Below, piece by piece: positions 36,689-44,491 of a stretch of DNA of 64,000 nucleotides (positions are counted from its first letter, which is position 1; the number at the start of each line of letters is the position of its first letter). This DNA is from Klebsiella pneumoniae. Its GTDB lineage: Bacteria; Verrucomicrobiota; Verrucomicrobiia; Limisphaerales; SXTU01. Where the stretch lies: assembly GCA_943330855.2 (NCBI GenBank), contig CALQJI020000003.1, forward strand, positions 62,001 through 126,000, in the 5' to 3' direction. Under the pieces are notes generated by a model that was not told the origin of the DNA, ran no database searches, and saw nothing but the letters and a program-made list of their open reading frames with translations. The position numbers and the translations under genes are program-made.

Positions 36689-39600
36689 TCAATCCACGAA
36701 GAGAAACTCGTTCGCCGAGAGCAGCACTTGCACGAGCTGCGCCCACGGCGGGAGCGGCGGGAACGCAGGCACGTCCACGCCCCGGAAGTCCAGCTTCGCA
36801 TCCCATTGCTTCACGGGCACGGGCACGGTTGCAGCGGCGGTGTTCAGCTCGGTGATGACCGGCGACCACTTGAACTCGTCGCTGTTCAGGTTCGCGCGGA
36901 AATCCACGACGAAATCAAGCGTCTCGCCCGCCTTCATGGCGGTGCTGCCCACGCGCAGGTCCTCCGCCGCGTTGTGCGCCGTTACGGCGCGGAGCTGGCC
37001 GGTGCCGCTGTGAGTGATGAACGCGCGGACGCCGTCACCCGCGCTGGTCTCGTGCGCGATACGGCCCGCGATGCTCACCACGCAATCGCGCGGCGCGACC
37101 CACCGGCGCACGACGGCGTGCTGGAGGTCGTTGCCCGCGTGTCCGCCCTCGGCGGTGAGCTGGGCCCAGCCGAGCTTCGCGTCCGGCCACTGCGGGCCGC
37201 CCTGCCACGAGCGTCCGGTGAAGTGGGGCAGCGCCGTGAAGTTCTTCAGCTTGCGCGCGACTTCATCAAACTCGCCGTAGCCGTAGCGCCACTGATTTTC
37301 CGGCGGGGGCTTCGGCGCTTGCGGGTGATTCGCTTCGGCTTCCGCGATGAAGCGCACGGACGCGGCGGCCTGCTCGGGCGTCGGCTCGCGCTGGTAAAGC
37401 GCGCGGTAGAGGAAACGCACCTTCTCCGTCGGCGAGCTGAGTTGGGTGAATTCCTTCTTCGCCACCAACGCTTTCGTGCGGTCGGCGACGAACGGGTGGT
37501 TGAGGAAGAAGAGCGCCTGTTGCGAGACGGTCGTCTCGTGGCGTTGCGGGATGTGCAGGTCGGGATTCGCGAAGTCGAAGACACGGAAGACGCCCGGCAG
37601 ATACTGGCGGTCCACGAGGCCGTAAAGGCTGCGGCGCTTGCTCGCGAACATCTCCACCGGCTTGCCGCCGAGCTTCACGTCGAGCTCGCCGCTCGCCGCG
37701 AGGAGCGAATCGCGGAGCGACTCGAAGTCGAGACGCTGGCGGTTGGCGCGGGAGAGCAGGCGGTTCTCGGGGTCTCGGCTGTGAGAGAGTGTGAGGGTCC
37801 GAGAGTGAGAGAGAGAACCCGCGCTCGGCTTCCCACTCTCAAACCCTCGCGCACTCATACCCTCATACTCCGAAGCCTGCTGATACGCCGCGCTCGTGAG
37901 AATCAGCCGGTGGATCGCCTTCACACTCCAGCCCTCGGCCACAAAGCGGCGCGCGAGCCAGTCGAGCAATTCGGGATGGCTCGGCGCCTCGGCGCGCAGG
38001 CCGAAATCGCTCGCGGTCTTGACGAGACCGGCTCCGAATTGGTGGAGCCAGATGCGGTTCACCATCACGCGCGCGGTCAGCGGGTTCTCCGGGCTGGCGA
38101 TGGCGCGGGCGAGTTCCAGCCGCCCGCTGCCGTGCGTGAAGGGCTGGCGCTGCGGGCCGGAGAGCACTTGCAGGAACTGGCGCGGGACTTCGTCGCCCTT
38201 GCTCTTCGGGTCGCCGCGCAGGAAGACGCGCGGATTTTGCCTCGGCTCGCGGTCGGTGACGATGAGCGCGTGCGCTGGCGATACGGGCGTGCGGATGAGG
38301 TGGCGGTCCACTTCGCCCTGCAGCTTCCACAGCTCCTCGGTGGCTTTCGATGGGAAGAACAACTCGGTGTTCACAATGCCGTCGTCGGGCACAGTCGCGG
38401 GCGAGTCGGGGCCGTAAAGCACTTGGCGGAGCAGCTCGAAGTGCGGGTCGGACAGCGCGGTCGGAGCGGGAGAATGGTTCGTCTTCGCAAGCGCAAGCGC
38501 GGCCTGCCACTGCTGGTCCACCGAGGTGAGCAACTTGCCGTAGCGCTCGGCGACTTCGCGCATGGATGCCGGCGGGGGGAGAAGAAGGGTTTCGAGTTTT
38601 GAGTTTTGAGTTTTGAGTCGGGCGGCGGTGGGCGGGAAGTTTTTCTCCGGGAGTTGCGCATAGGAATGCCAGAGGGACCACACAGGGTTGTCGCGTTGCT
38701 TCGCCTGATAGAGATACGCTTGCCAGCGGCGGACGGACTCAGGGATGAGGTCGGTCTCCGTGAGGATTTGGTCGAAGCCTTCCTCGGGATATTTGTGCAG
38801 TTCGAGCTGCGCGATGAGGTAGTCGCTCACTCGGGCGCGCAGCCGGGCGGCGGCCTCGGCACGGCGCGTGGCCATCGTGGAGTTCAGCTTGTCGAGGCGC
38901 GTGCGGTATTCCTTCTCGAAGGCGACGAGCGCGTCCGTGCGCTCAGTGGGAAACTCAATTTGCACCAACTCGTCCGCACCCGCCTGGAAGACGCCGTAGA
39001 GCGAGTAGTAATCCGCGGTCGGGATGGGGTCGTATTTATGGTCGTGGCAGCGGGCGCACTGAACGGTCAGGCCCATCGTGCCGCGCGTCACCACGTCAAT
39101 GCGGTCGTCGATAATCTCGTGCGTCAGGCCGATGAAGCGGCGGCCGACGGTGAGGAAACCCAGCGCGGCGAGGTCGCTGCGCGACGGTTGAGAGCTGAGA
39201 GTTGAGAGTTGAGAGCCGGGCGTCTTGGTCGTGGGAGCGTCGGCATGCTCGGCGACTTTGGACCTTGGACTTTGGACCTTGGACCCTTCGACCAGTTGGT
39301 CTCCCGCTAGCTGAAACATGAGAAACCGGTCGTAAGGCAAATCGCTGTTAAAGGCGCGCACGACCCAGTCGCGGTAGGCGTGAGCGTGAGTGTAGAAACG
39401 TTCCTCGCGGGCGTAGACGTAGCCCTTCGTGTCCGCGTAGCGCGCGACATCCAGCCAGTGACGCGCCCAGCGCTCGCCGTAGTGCGGTGAGGCGAGGAGA
39501 CGTTCAACGAGGGCGGCGACGGCCCGATGCTCACTTTCCCGCTTCTCCACTTTCTCACCTGCCTGGCCGCGAGCAGTTGCGAAAGTGGGAGAGTGAGAAA

Positions 39601-40132
39601 GTGAGAACTCGCGCACGAAGATCTCGACTTCCTCCGGCGTCGGCGGCAGGCCGGTGAGGTCGTAAGTCATGCGGCGGATGAGCGTGCGCGGGTCGGCGGG
39701 CGGGCTGGGCCTCAGCCCCTTTGCTTCGAGCTTCGCGAGGACGAAGAGGTCCACGGGCGACTGCGGCCAATGCTTGTCCTTCACCTTCGGCAACGGCTGC
39801 TCTCGCGGAGGCACGAAGGCCCAATGCGGCTTCCCTGAAGGCTGACTGCTGGCTCCTGAAAGCTCCGAAGCTCCAAGGAAACACCCCACGCCAAGCACCA
39901 CGGCGAGCAGCGCGCGCGCACGTCTCCAGGTAGGGTGAGAATCCGTCGAACCCCATTTGCCGACGTCGGCGGCACGAGCGAAGCGAGCATCTCGGGGGTG
40001 CACCGCTCCTGCCGAGAAGCTCGCCTCGCTGCGCTCGAATGGGAGCTCGACCGAGTCTCGCCCTACCGACGCGGTGTGTGCGCTCTGGTTGCGCGGATTC
40101 GAGGTTCGCAAGAGAAGGTTCACTTCGGGCAT
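36689..40132 (-). CDS. Orphan DUF1549/DUF1553 (PSCyt2/PSD1) secreted protein with multiple repeat insertions
   Basis: Up to 1147 residues. DUF1549 (LIRRMTYDLTGLPPTPEEVE, WARHWLDVARYADTKGY, CARCHDHKYDPIP) and DUF1553 (VNRIWLHQFGAGLVKTASDFG, LILTSAAYQQ, RQLLYQREPTPEQ) are both clear. The N-terminal cytochrome segment found in many relatives is missing: the signal peptide (about residues 70-95) leads straight into HWAFVPP. The true start is unclear because the upstream frame, including an ATG at 40132, runs through repeat element 39929-40067; a GTG inside it is a possible start. At least five stretches (about residues 175-199, 281-292, 306-315, 505-512, 753-784) are repeat-derived. No DUF1501 partner is adjacent, unlike the copy at 46909. 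Confidence 0.9.
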   Translation of the reverse strand: MPEVNLLLRTSNPRNQSAHTASVGRDSVELPFERSEASFSAGAVHPRDARFARAADVGKWGSTDSHPTWRRARALLAVVLGVGCFLGASELSGASSQPSGKPHWAFVPPREQPLPKVKDKHWPQSPVDLFVLAKLEAKGLRPSPPADPRTLIRRMTYDLTGLPPTPEEVEIFVREFSLSHSPTFATARGQAGEKVEKRESEHRAVAALVERLLASPHYGERWARHWLDVARYADTKGYVYAREERFYTHAHAYRDWVVRAFNSDLPYDRFLMFQLAGDQLVEGSKVQSPRSKVAEHADAPTTKTPGSQLSTLSSQPSRSDLAALGFLTVGRRFIGLTHEIIDDRIDVVTRGTMGLTVQCARCHDHKYDPIPTADYYSLYGVFQAGADELVQIEFPTERTDALVAFEKEYRTRLDKLNSTMATRRAEAAARLRARVSDYLIAQLELHKYPEEGFDQILTETDLIPESVRRWQAYLYQAKQRDNPVWSLWHSYAQLPEKNFPPTAARLKTQNSKLETLLLPPPASMREVAERYGKLLTSVDQQWQAALALAKTNHSPAPTALSDPHFELLRQVLYGPDSPATVPDDGIVNTELFFPSKATEELWKLQGEVDRHLIRTPVSPAHALIVTDREPRQNPRVFLRGDPKSKGDEVPRQFLQVLSGPQRQPFTHGSGRLELARAIASPENPLTARVMVNRIWLHQFGAGLVKTASDFGLRAEAPSHPELLDWLARRFVAEGWSVKAIHRLILTSAAYQQASEYEGMSARGFESGKPSAGSLSHSRTLTLSHSRDPENRLLSRANRQRLDFESLRDSLLAASGELDVKLGGKPVEMFASKRRSLYGLVDRQYLPGVFRVFDFANPDLHIPQRHETTVSQQALFFLNHPFVADRTKALVAKKEFTQLSSPTEKVRFLYRALYQREPTPEQAAASVRFIAEAEANHPQAPKPPPENQWRYGYGEFDEVARKLKNFTALPHFTGRSWQGGPQWPDAKLGWAQLTAEGGHAGNDLQHAVVRRWVAPRDCVVSIAGRIAHETSAGDGVRAFITHSGTGQLRAVTAHNAAEDLRVGSTAMKAGETLDFVVDFRANLNSDEFKWSPVITELNTAAATVPVPVKQWDAKLDFRGVDVPAFPPLPPWAQLVQVLLSANEFLFVD
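37780..37875. repeat. In-frame GAGAGTG/ACTCTCA words in the orphan DUF1553 gene
   Basis: GTGAGAG, AGTGTGA, GGGTCCG, AGAGTGA, GAGAGAG on the left and ACTCTCA, AACCCTC, GCGCACT, CATACCC on the right, roughly 7-bp periodic and partly inverted. It encodes a Ser/His/Leu/Thr-rich segment (SLSHSRTLTLSHS) between two DUF1553 parts. Confidence 0.75.
38597..38617. repeat. In-frame heptamer repeat TTTTGAG
   Basis: Three exact TTTTGAG units. The sense strand (minus) reads LKTQNSKLE without a stop; the other strand has TGA triplets. Located in the linker before SMREVAERYGKL. Confidence 0.88.
39188..39289. repeat. Two adjacent in-frame heptamer repeats (TTGAGAG and ACTTTGG)
   Basis: Four TTGAGAG-type units at 39188-39215 and five ACTTTGG/ACCTTGG units at 39255-39289, each in exact 7-bp phase. 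Together they encode KVQSPRSKV and QLSTLSSQ within the DUF1549 domain region, just before LAALGFLTVG. On the minus strand both are stop-free. Confidence 0.9.
39535..39607. repeat. In-frame inverted heptamer words CACTTTC/GAAAGTG
   Basis: ACTTTCC, CGCTTCT, CCACTTT at 39534-39554 face GAAAGTG, GGAGAGT, GAGAAAG at 39580-39600. It adds a segment (SLSHSPTFA ... KVEKRESEH) between two DUF1549 helices. Confidence 0.78.
39929..40067. repeat. Inverted-repeat element family C, copy 3
   Basis: GGTAGGGTGAGAATCCGTCG at the left and CGACCGAGTCTCGCCCTACC at the right, with GAGCGAAGCGAGCATCTCGG in the middle. The 5' end of the orphan DUF1553 gene lies within it. Confidence 0.9.
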
Positions 40133-40240
40133 ACGGTGTCAGACGCAGACTAGTCACCCAGATTCGCCTTGGGAAGCGCGGCTGCAGGCAATCCCGACTT
40201 GAGTTCATCCCGCCATTCCCCGACGCTCCAAACCAAATTC

Positions 40241-41008
40241 ATGAGCCAGCGCGCCCTTGTCATCGTGCCGACCTACAACGAGCGGGAAAACCTCCCGCCG
40301 TTGGCCGAGCGCATTCTCAAGCTGCCGGTGCCCGTGGACCTGCTAGTGGTGGACGACAACTCCCCCGACGGCACAGGCAAGCTCGCCGACGAACTCGCTG
40401 CAAAGCACCCGAGCATCTACGTCCTGCACCGTGCGGAGAAGAACGGCTTGGGCCGCGCCTACCTCGCCGGTTTCAAGTGGGCGCTGGCCCGCGACTACGA
40501 GTTCATCATGGAGATGGACGGCGACTTCTCGCACAACCCGGATGACATCCCGAAGTTCCTCACCGCCGCGCAGACCGCCGACCTCGTCATCGGCTCGCGC
40601 TACTGCAACGGCATCCGCGTCATCAACTGGCCGCTCAACCGCCTCGTGCTCTCCCTCGGCGCGGCGAAGTATGTGCGCATCATCACCGGCCTGCCCCTCA
40701 GCGACCCGACGGGCGGCTTCAAGTGCTTCCGCCGCGCCACGCTGCAAGCGCTCGACCTCGATGCCGTGCAGTCCAACGGCTACAGCTTCCAGATTGAGAT
40801 GTCGCATCGGATTTGGCGGCAGGGAATGAACATTGCCGAGGTGCCAATCATCTTTACCGACCGCTTCCAAGGAAACTCGAAGATGTCCAAAGGCATCGTG
40901 AAGGAAGCGCTGTGGATGGTGTGGAAACTGTGGTTTCAAAACGGGATGAGAAGGTCGCCGAGGAAGAAATCGCAGCCCCAACAGTCTAGATGCAGGTCTT
41001 TTTTCTGA
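40241..41008 (+). CDS. Polyprenol-phosphate mannosyltransferase-type GT2 glycosyltransferase
   Basis: 255 residues from the ATG at 40241 (MSQRALVIVPTYNEREN). GT-A fold, dolichol-phosphate mannose synthase (DPM1) group: VVDDNSPDGTG, the catalytic metal motif EMDGDFSHNPDDIP, DPTGGFKCFRR, and the RFQGNSKMS motif. It makes polyprenyl-phosphate sugar, the kind of donor the ArnT/PMT-like enzyme at 23073 would need. No membrane anchor domain; the tail is basic. Length fits the family. Confidence 0.94.
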   Translation: MSQRALVIVPTYNERENLPPLAERILKLPVPVDLLVVDDNSPDGTGKLADELAAKHPSIYVLHRAEKNGLGRAYLAGFKWALARDYEFIMEMDGDFSHNPDDIPKFLTAAQTADLVIGSRYCNGIRVINWPLNRLVLSLGAAKYVRIITGLPLSDPTGGFKCFRRATLQALDLDAVQSNGYSFQIEMSHRIWRQGMNIAEVPIIFTDRFQGNSKMSKGIVKEALWMVWKLWFQNGMRRSPRKKSQPQQSRCRSFF

Positions 41009-41370
41009 TTGGCTGTCTGGCATTTTTGACTTGGCCTCGCCATGCGAACGGGGTGCCCCTCCATTCTATGCGTGCCAGGCCCATCTCAAGCAGATGGACG
41101 GGGCGGTTCAGCGATGGGCTTTGGAACGAAACTTGGCAGGGTTCTCCGCTGTTTTCGGGGGCGTATCAGTTGTTCGGGAACGCGGGGGCGACGTTCCGCA
41201 GCGAGGATGCGCAGGTAATCGCGACGAATGCGAAGGCCGCGCTCCGGGAGTTCGTATCGGGCTGCGGGCTGACGCAGCCGGGGGCGAAGGTGTCGGGGTG
41301 CGTGTATGGGGTCGCGAACGCGGGGAATCAGAAGGGGAACGCGCCGATGCCGATCGCGCGGCCAGCTTGA
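41009..41370 (+). pseudogene. Remnant region: broken prepilin-like fragment followed by an unrecognised frame
   Basis: At 41065-41145, one frame reads CQAHLKQMDGAVQRWALE, which looks like the 'C-x-x-N-L-K-Q-I-D-G-A-K-x-x-W-A-L-E' segment shared by many verrucomicrobial prepilins. The leader and the C-terminal part are missing and the frame does not continue. From about 41110 another frame reads 80 residues (GATFRSEDAQVIATNAKAAL...) ending at 41370 that I do not recognise; its GCG-heavy codons differ from the neighbours. I read the region as decayed, possibly with a fragment of foreign DNA. The rest to 41506 has no gene. Confidence 0.4.
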
Positions 41371-41506
41371 GCGGGTGGGATGGAAGTGCCCCCCGAGTCT
41401 CCCGGCCTAGCGTGGCGGGATCGCGCGGAGAAGTTGGCCAACAATTCTATTGCCTGTGCATCGCGTGACGGTATGCTGCGCGGCTCAATTCGGGTGTCAC
41501 GAAACC

Positions 41507-41749
41507 ATGAATCCAGAACTCGTCCGCAAGGCTCTTGACCGAGTCATCAACCCCAACATACTGACCAACCTGCTGTCGCGCCGGGTGCGTCAGCTTAACT
41601 CCGGCAACCGTCCGCTCCTCATCGTCCCGCCGACCATGGGTGCGGCAGACATCGCGCTCTCGGAGATTATCGAGGGCAAGATGAATTGGGACGCGCCGGA
41701 GACGCCGGAGGCTGCGGAACCGCCGCCCAAGAAGCGCCGCAAGCACTAG
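41507..41749 (+). CDS. rpoZ: DNA-directed RNA polymerase subunit omega
   Basis: 80 residues from the ATG at 41507 (MNPELVRKALDRV); the longer open frame upstream has no similarity. It has the omega pattern: L-V-x-x-A-L at the start, LSRRVRQL and AADIALSEIIEGKM at the end. The length is typical. It ends 26 bases before the terminator that precedes smpB. Confidence 0.88.
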   Translation: MNPELVRKALDRVINPNILTNLLSRRVRQLNSGNRPLLIVPPTMGAADIALSEIIEGKMNWDAPETPEAAEPPPKKRRKH

Positions 41750-41774
41750 TCGGCTTTCCGTGAATTTCGAGCCG

Positions 41775-41808
41775 GCCAGAAGGTTTCTCCTTCTGGCTGG
41801 TTTTGTTT
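41775..41808 (+). terminator. Intrinsic terminator directly before smpB
   Basis: Perfect 9-bp stem (GCCAGAAGG at 41775-41783 with CCTTCTGGC at 41789-41797), a 5-base loop and TGGTTTTGTTT. The T-run ends at the base before the smpB ATG (41809). It ends rpoZ, but its position leaves no separate ribosome-binding site for smpB. Confidence 0.88.
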
Positions 41809-42264
41809 ATGGCCGAGATTGTCAGCAACCCTAAGGCCCGCCGGGACTATCACGTCATCGAGACGTTCGAAGCCGGCTTGGTGCTGCGCGGCACGGAGGT
41901 GAAGTCCATCCGCGCTGGCTATGTGCAAATCGGCGATGCCTTCGCGCGTGTCGAGCGAGACGAGGTGTGGCTGCACAACATGCACATCGAGGAATACAGC
42001 CACGGCAATCGTGAGAACCACGTGCCGAAGGCTCCTCGCAAGCTGCTGCTGCACAAGCCCGAAATCCGCAAGCTCCATGAGTTCTCCGCCGTGAAGGGGA
42101 ACACGCTCGTCGCGCTGTCGTTGTTTTGGAAGAGCGGTCGAGTGAAGGTGACCCTCGCGGTGGGGAAGGGGAAGGCGTCGTTCGACAAACGCGCGGACAT
42201 CAAGCGCCGCGATGATGATCGCGAGATGAAGCGCGAGATGATGCAGCGGCAGAAGGGGCGGTGA
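41809..42264 (+). CDS. smpB: SsrA-binding protein SmpB
   Basis: 151 residues from the ATG at 41809 (MAEIVSNPKARRDYHV). Beta-barrel core with FEAGLVLRGTEVKSIRAG, DAFARVERDEVWL, KLLLHKPEIRKL and a basic tail (RDDDREMKREMM), as in all SmpB. It brings tmRNA to stalled ribosomes. No tmRNA gene is seen in the window. The start follows a terminator with no space for an ordinary ribosome-binding site. Confidence 0.96.
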   Translation: MAEIVSNPKARRDYHVIETFEAGLVLRGTEVKSIRAGYVQIGDAFARVERDEVWLHNMHIEEYSHGNRENHVPKAPRKLLLHKPEIRKLHEFSAVKGNTLVALSLFWKSGRVKVTLAVGKGKASFDKRADIKRRDDDREMKREMMQRQKGR

Positions 42265-42298
42265 GCAAAGGAAAACGGCGTCCGGTGGGGACGCCGTT
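42265..42298 (-). terminator. Intrinsic terminator between converging smpB and rpmB
   Basis: Perfect 10-bp stem (AACGGCGTCC at 42274 with GGACGCCGTT at 42289-42298) and loop of 5. On the minus strand it is followed by TTTTCCTTTG, so it ends rpmB; it may also stop smpB transcripts. Confidence 0.85.
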
Positions 42299-42331
42299 CA
42301 CTGCTACAGGCGCGAGGCCTGCTGGCTAAAT

Positions 42332-42598
42332 TCAGGCAGCCTTGGCTACGGGCTTCTTCCAAGTGCGCTTGAGCGGCTTGACCACGAGGCCTTGTTTGAT
42401 GGCCGCTGCGGTCACGCGGATGTAGCGGACTTCGCCGTTCACGACAGCCTTTACGCGCTGAAGGTTGGGGAAGAAGCGGCGCTTGGTGATGGCGGTGATG
42501 TGCGTGCCGATGCCGCCCTCGCGCTTCGGTTTACCACTGCGCCAAATCTTGCTGCCCTTCATCGGGCGCTTGCCGGTCAGTTCACAAATGCGTGCCAT
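42332..42598 (-). CDS. rpmB: 50S ribosomal protein L28
   Basis: 88 residues. MARICELTGKRPMKGSKI is the classical L28 start; NLQRVKAVVNGEVRYIRV and RVTAAAIKQGLVVKP follow. Length fits. It is convergent with smpB. Confidence 0.96.
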   Translation of the reverse strand: MARICELTGKRPMKGSKIWRSGKPKREGGIGTHITAITKRRFFPNLQRVKAVVNGEVRYIRVTAAAIKQGLVVKPLKRTWKKPVAKAA

Positions 42599-42682
42599 AA
42601 GAATTAAGTTTCCAGTTAAAGGAGCGCTTAGTTAGCCAGCACAACAGGCATGGTGCAAGCACGATTTCGCCGGTTGTGACAC

Positions 42683-44335
42683 TCATTTTGAGCGGTTCAT
42701 CTTGAAGCTGCCCGTGTGGGCCTTGGCTGGCTCTGGGTTCCACTCCGGCAGGCTGGTCTTGGGCGTGGCGGCGGGGGCCATGAGGGCGAGTTGCTCCACT
42801 TGGTGCATCATGGAGGAGAGGTTCACGTTGGCCTTCGAGAGTTCGAACTGCGCCTTCTTCAACTCGGATTCCAACCCTTGCAGGCGCGTTTTGAACACCA
42901 CGAGCATCGCGACGCCAAGGAACAGGATCAGGGCCGAGATAACCATGCTCGTGATGGCAATCCACTTCGAGGCATCGCCGCTCGCGGATGCGGCTGGAGA
43001 TGGCTGCTCACGCACGCGCGGTTCCGGCTGCGGTTCGCGGGCGCGAGGAGGTTCGGTGAACAGGCTGCCGGGATTTGTGTCGGTGCCGCCGGAGGGAAGC
43101 TTGAAAAAATCCGGTGCGGTTGTGGCGGGCGCGGGCTCTTTCGTTGCGGGAGGAACGGTGAAGGGGGGCAAGCTGGCCTCCTTGGTGGTGGTGTCGCCCG
43201 CAGTGGCTTTGCCGGGGGACTTCGATGGGAGCGGCTCCATCGGCTTGCCGGCTGGCGGGAGCGTGGGTGTGATGGGCAGCGGTTCCCGCATCGCGGTGGC
43301 GGAGTTCAGTGTGTGTGCAGCCTCGTGTGCGGGAGGAACTGCGGTGAGTCCAGTTGTGGAAGGCGGGAACGCCGGGAAACCAAGGTCTCGTGACGGGGCG
43401 GGCGGGTTGCTCTGCGTCCGGGGTGACTTTTCCGAGGGCGGGGCAGGCGGGGGGGAGTTGGAGGCGAGCGCAGCGCGAGTGCCTTGTGCGAGGTGTTGCG
43501 TGGCGAGTGGGTGGCCTTGCGCCGCCGCTTTTTCAATCCAAGCGCGGCCTTCGGTGGGGTTGCGTTCCACGCCTTCGCCTGCGAGGAGGGCGCGACCAAA
43601 ATCAAATTGTGCGTCGGAATAATTTTGGAGGGCTGCCTTGCGAACCCACTTGGTCGCAGTTTCTAAATCCTGCGTGACGCCTTCGCCCAGTTGATAAAGC
43701 CGTCCCAACAAAAACTGCGCGCGGGCGTCTTCCTGATACGCCGCCTTCCGCAGCCATGAGGCCGCCTCGGTGGAATTCTTTTCGACGCCGTTGCCGGTGA
43801 CGTGGGCCAGCCCCAGGTGGCACTGGGACCGAGCGTCGCCCTGTTCCGCAGCCTTGCGGAACCATTCGGAGGCTTTCTTGCTGTCCTTGAGCACGCCTTC
43901 GCCCTTCGAGTAGCAGATGGCGAGGTTGTATTGCGCGTCGGCCAAGCCTTGGGCTGCGGCCAAGTCATACCACTTCACGGCCTCGCGGAGATCGGCGGTC
44001 ACGCCCTCGCCCTGATCGTAGAGGGTGCCGAGGATGTATTGCGCGATCGGGTCGCGTTGATTCGCCGCCGCGCGCACCCAGCGGGCGCCTTCGGCTGCAT
44101 CCTTCTGCACGCCTTCGCCGCTGAGGTAGGCGTTGCCCAGCACGCGTTGGGCGAACACGTCGCCCTTCTCCGCCGCCGCGCGCATATCGGCGAGGGAATG
44201 GATGGAGGGGTTGGCACCCGTCAGCGTTCCCGTTGCCGACGGGGCGTTGAGTGGCAGAAGCGATATGGCCGCGAGCGCTAATCCGAGGCGGAGCAGTTGG
44301 AATCCCATTGGAAAATGCATGAAAAACTTGCGCAT
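42683..44335 (-). CDS. Exported Sel1-repeat protein with C-terminal membrane helix
   Basis: About 550 residues from the ATG at 44335 (44308 also possible). An N-terminal signal (LLRLGLALAAISLLPLNAPSA), then six Sel1 repeats of about 36 residues (for example GEGVQKDAAEGARWVRAAA and GEGVTADLREAVKWYDLAA) to about residue 285, a Pro/Thr/Ser-rich linker of about 150 residues, a transmembrane helix (ITSMVISALILFLGVAMLVVF, about residues 455-475), and a short coiled coil (LEKKAQFELSKAN type). It is probably anchored in the membrane and used for protein binding. Family firm, partner unknown. Confidence 0.9.
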   Translation of the reverse strand: MRKFFMHFPMGFQLLRLGLALAAISLLPLNAPSATGTLTGANPSIHSLADMRAAAEKGDVFAQRVLGNAYLSGEGVQKDAAEGARWVRAAANQRDPIAQYILGTLYDQGEGVTADLREAVKWYDLAAAQGLADAQYNLAICYSKGEGVLKDSKKASEWFRKAAEQGDARSQCHLGLAHVTGNGVEKNSTEAASWLRKAAYQEDARAQFLLGRLYQLGEGVTQDLETATKWVRKAALQNYSDAQFDFGRALLAGEGVERNPTEGRAWIEKAAAQGHPLATQHLAQGTRAALASNSPPPAPPSEKSPRTQSNPPAPSRDLGFPAFPPSTTGLTAVPPAHEAAHTLNSATAMREPLPITPTLPPAGKPMEPLPSKSPGKATAGDTTTKEASLPPFTVPPATKEPAPATTAPDFFKLPSGGTDTNPGSLFTEPPRAREPQPEPRVREQPSPAASASGDASKWIAITSMVISALILFLGVAMLVVFKTRLQGLESELKKAQFELSKANVNLSSMMHQVEQLALMAPAATPKTSLPEWNPEPAKAHTGSFKMNRSK

Positions 44336-44491
44336 AAATACAGCCAGCACTGCGCTGAAGTTGCCGATGAAGCACTTCCTGCGGGCCAAGCCCCCCCATC
44401 GTGTTTGTCGCTTTCCGCAGTGTCAAGGTCGGGCTGCCGCGGGCTGCCGCGTCTCCCTTGTCAGCCACGTTTCGCCCGCTACGCTGCGGCC

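Noticed and set aside
36608..38602. Open frame of about 660 codons on the plus strand opposite the orphan DUF1553 gene
   Set aside because: Arg/Glu/Leu/Val-rich antisense shadow with no motifs; the minus strand holds DUF1549/DUF1553 sequence throughout.
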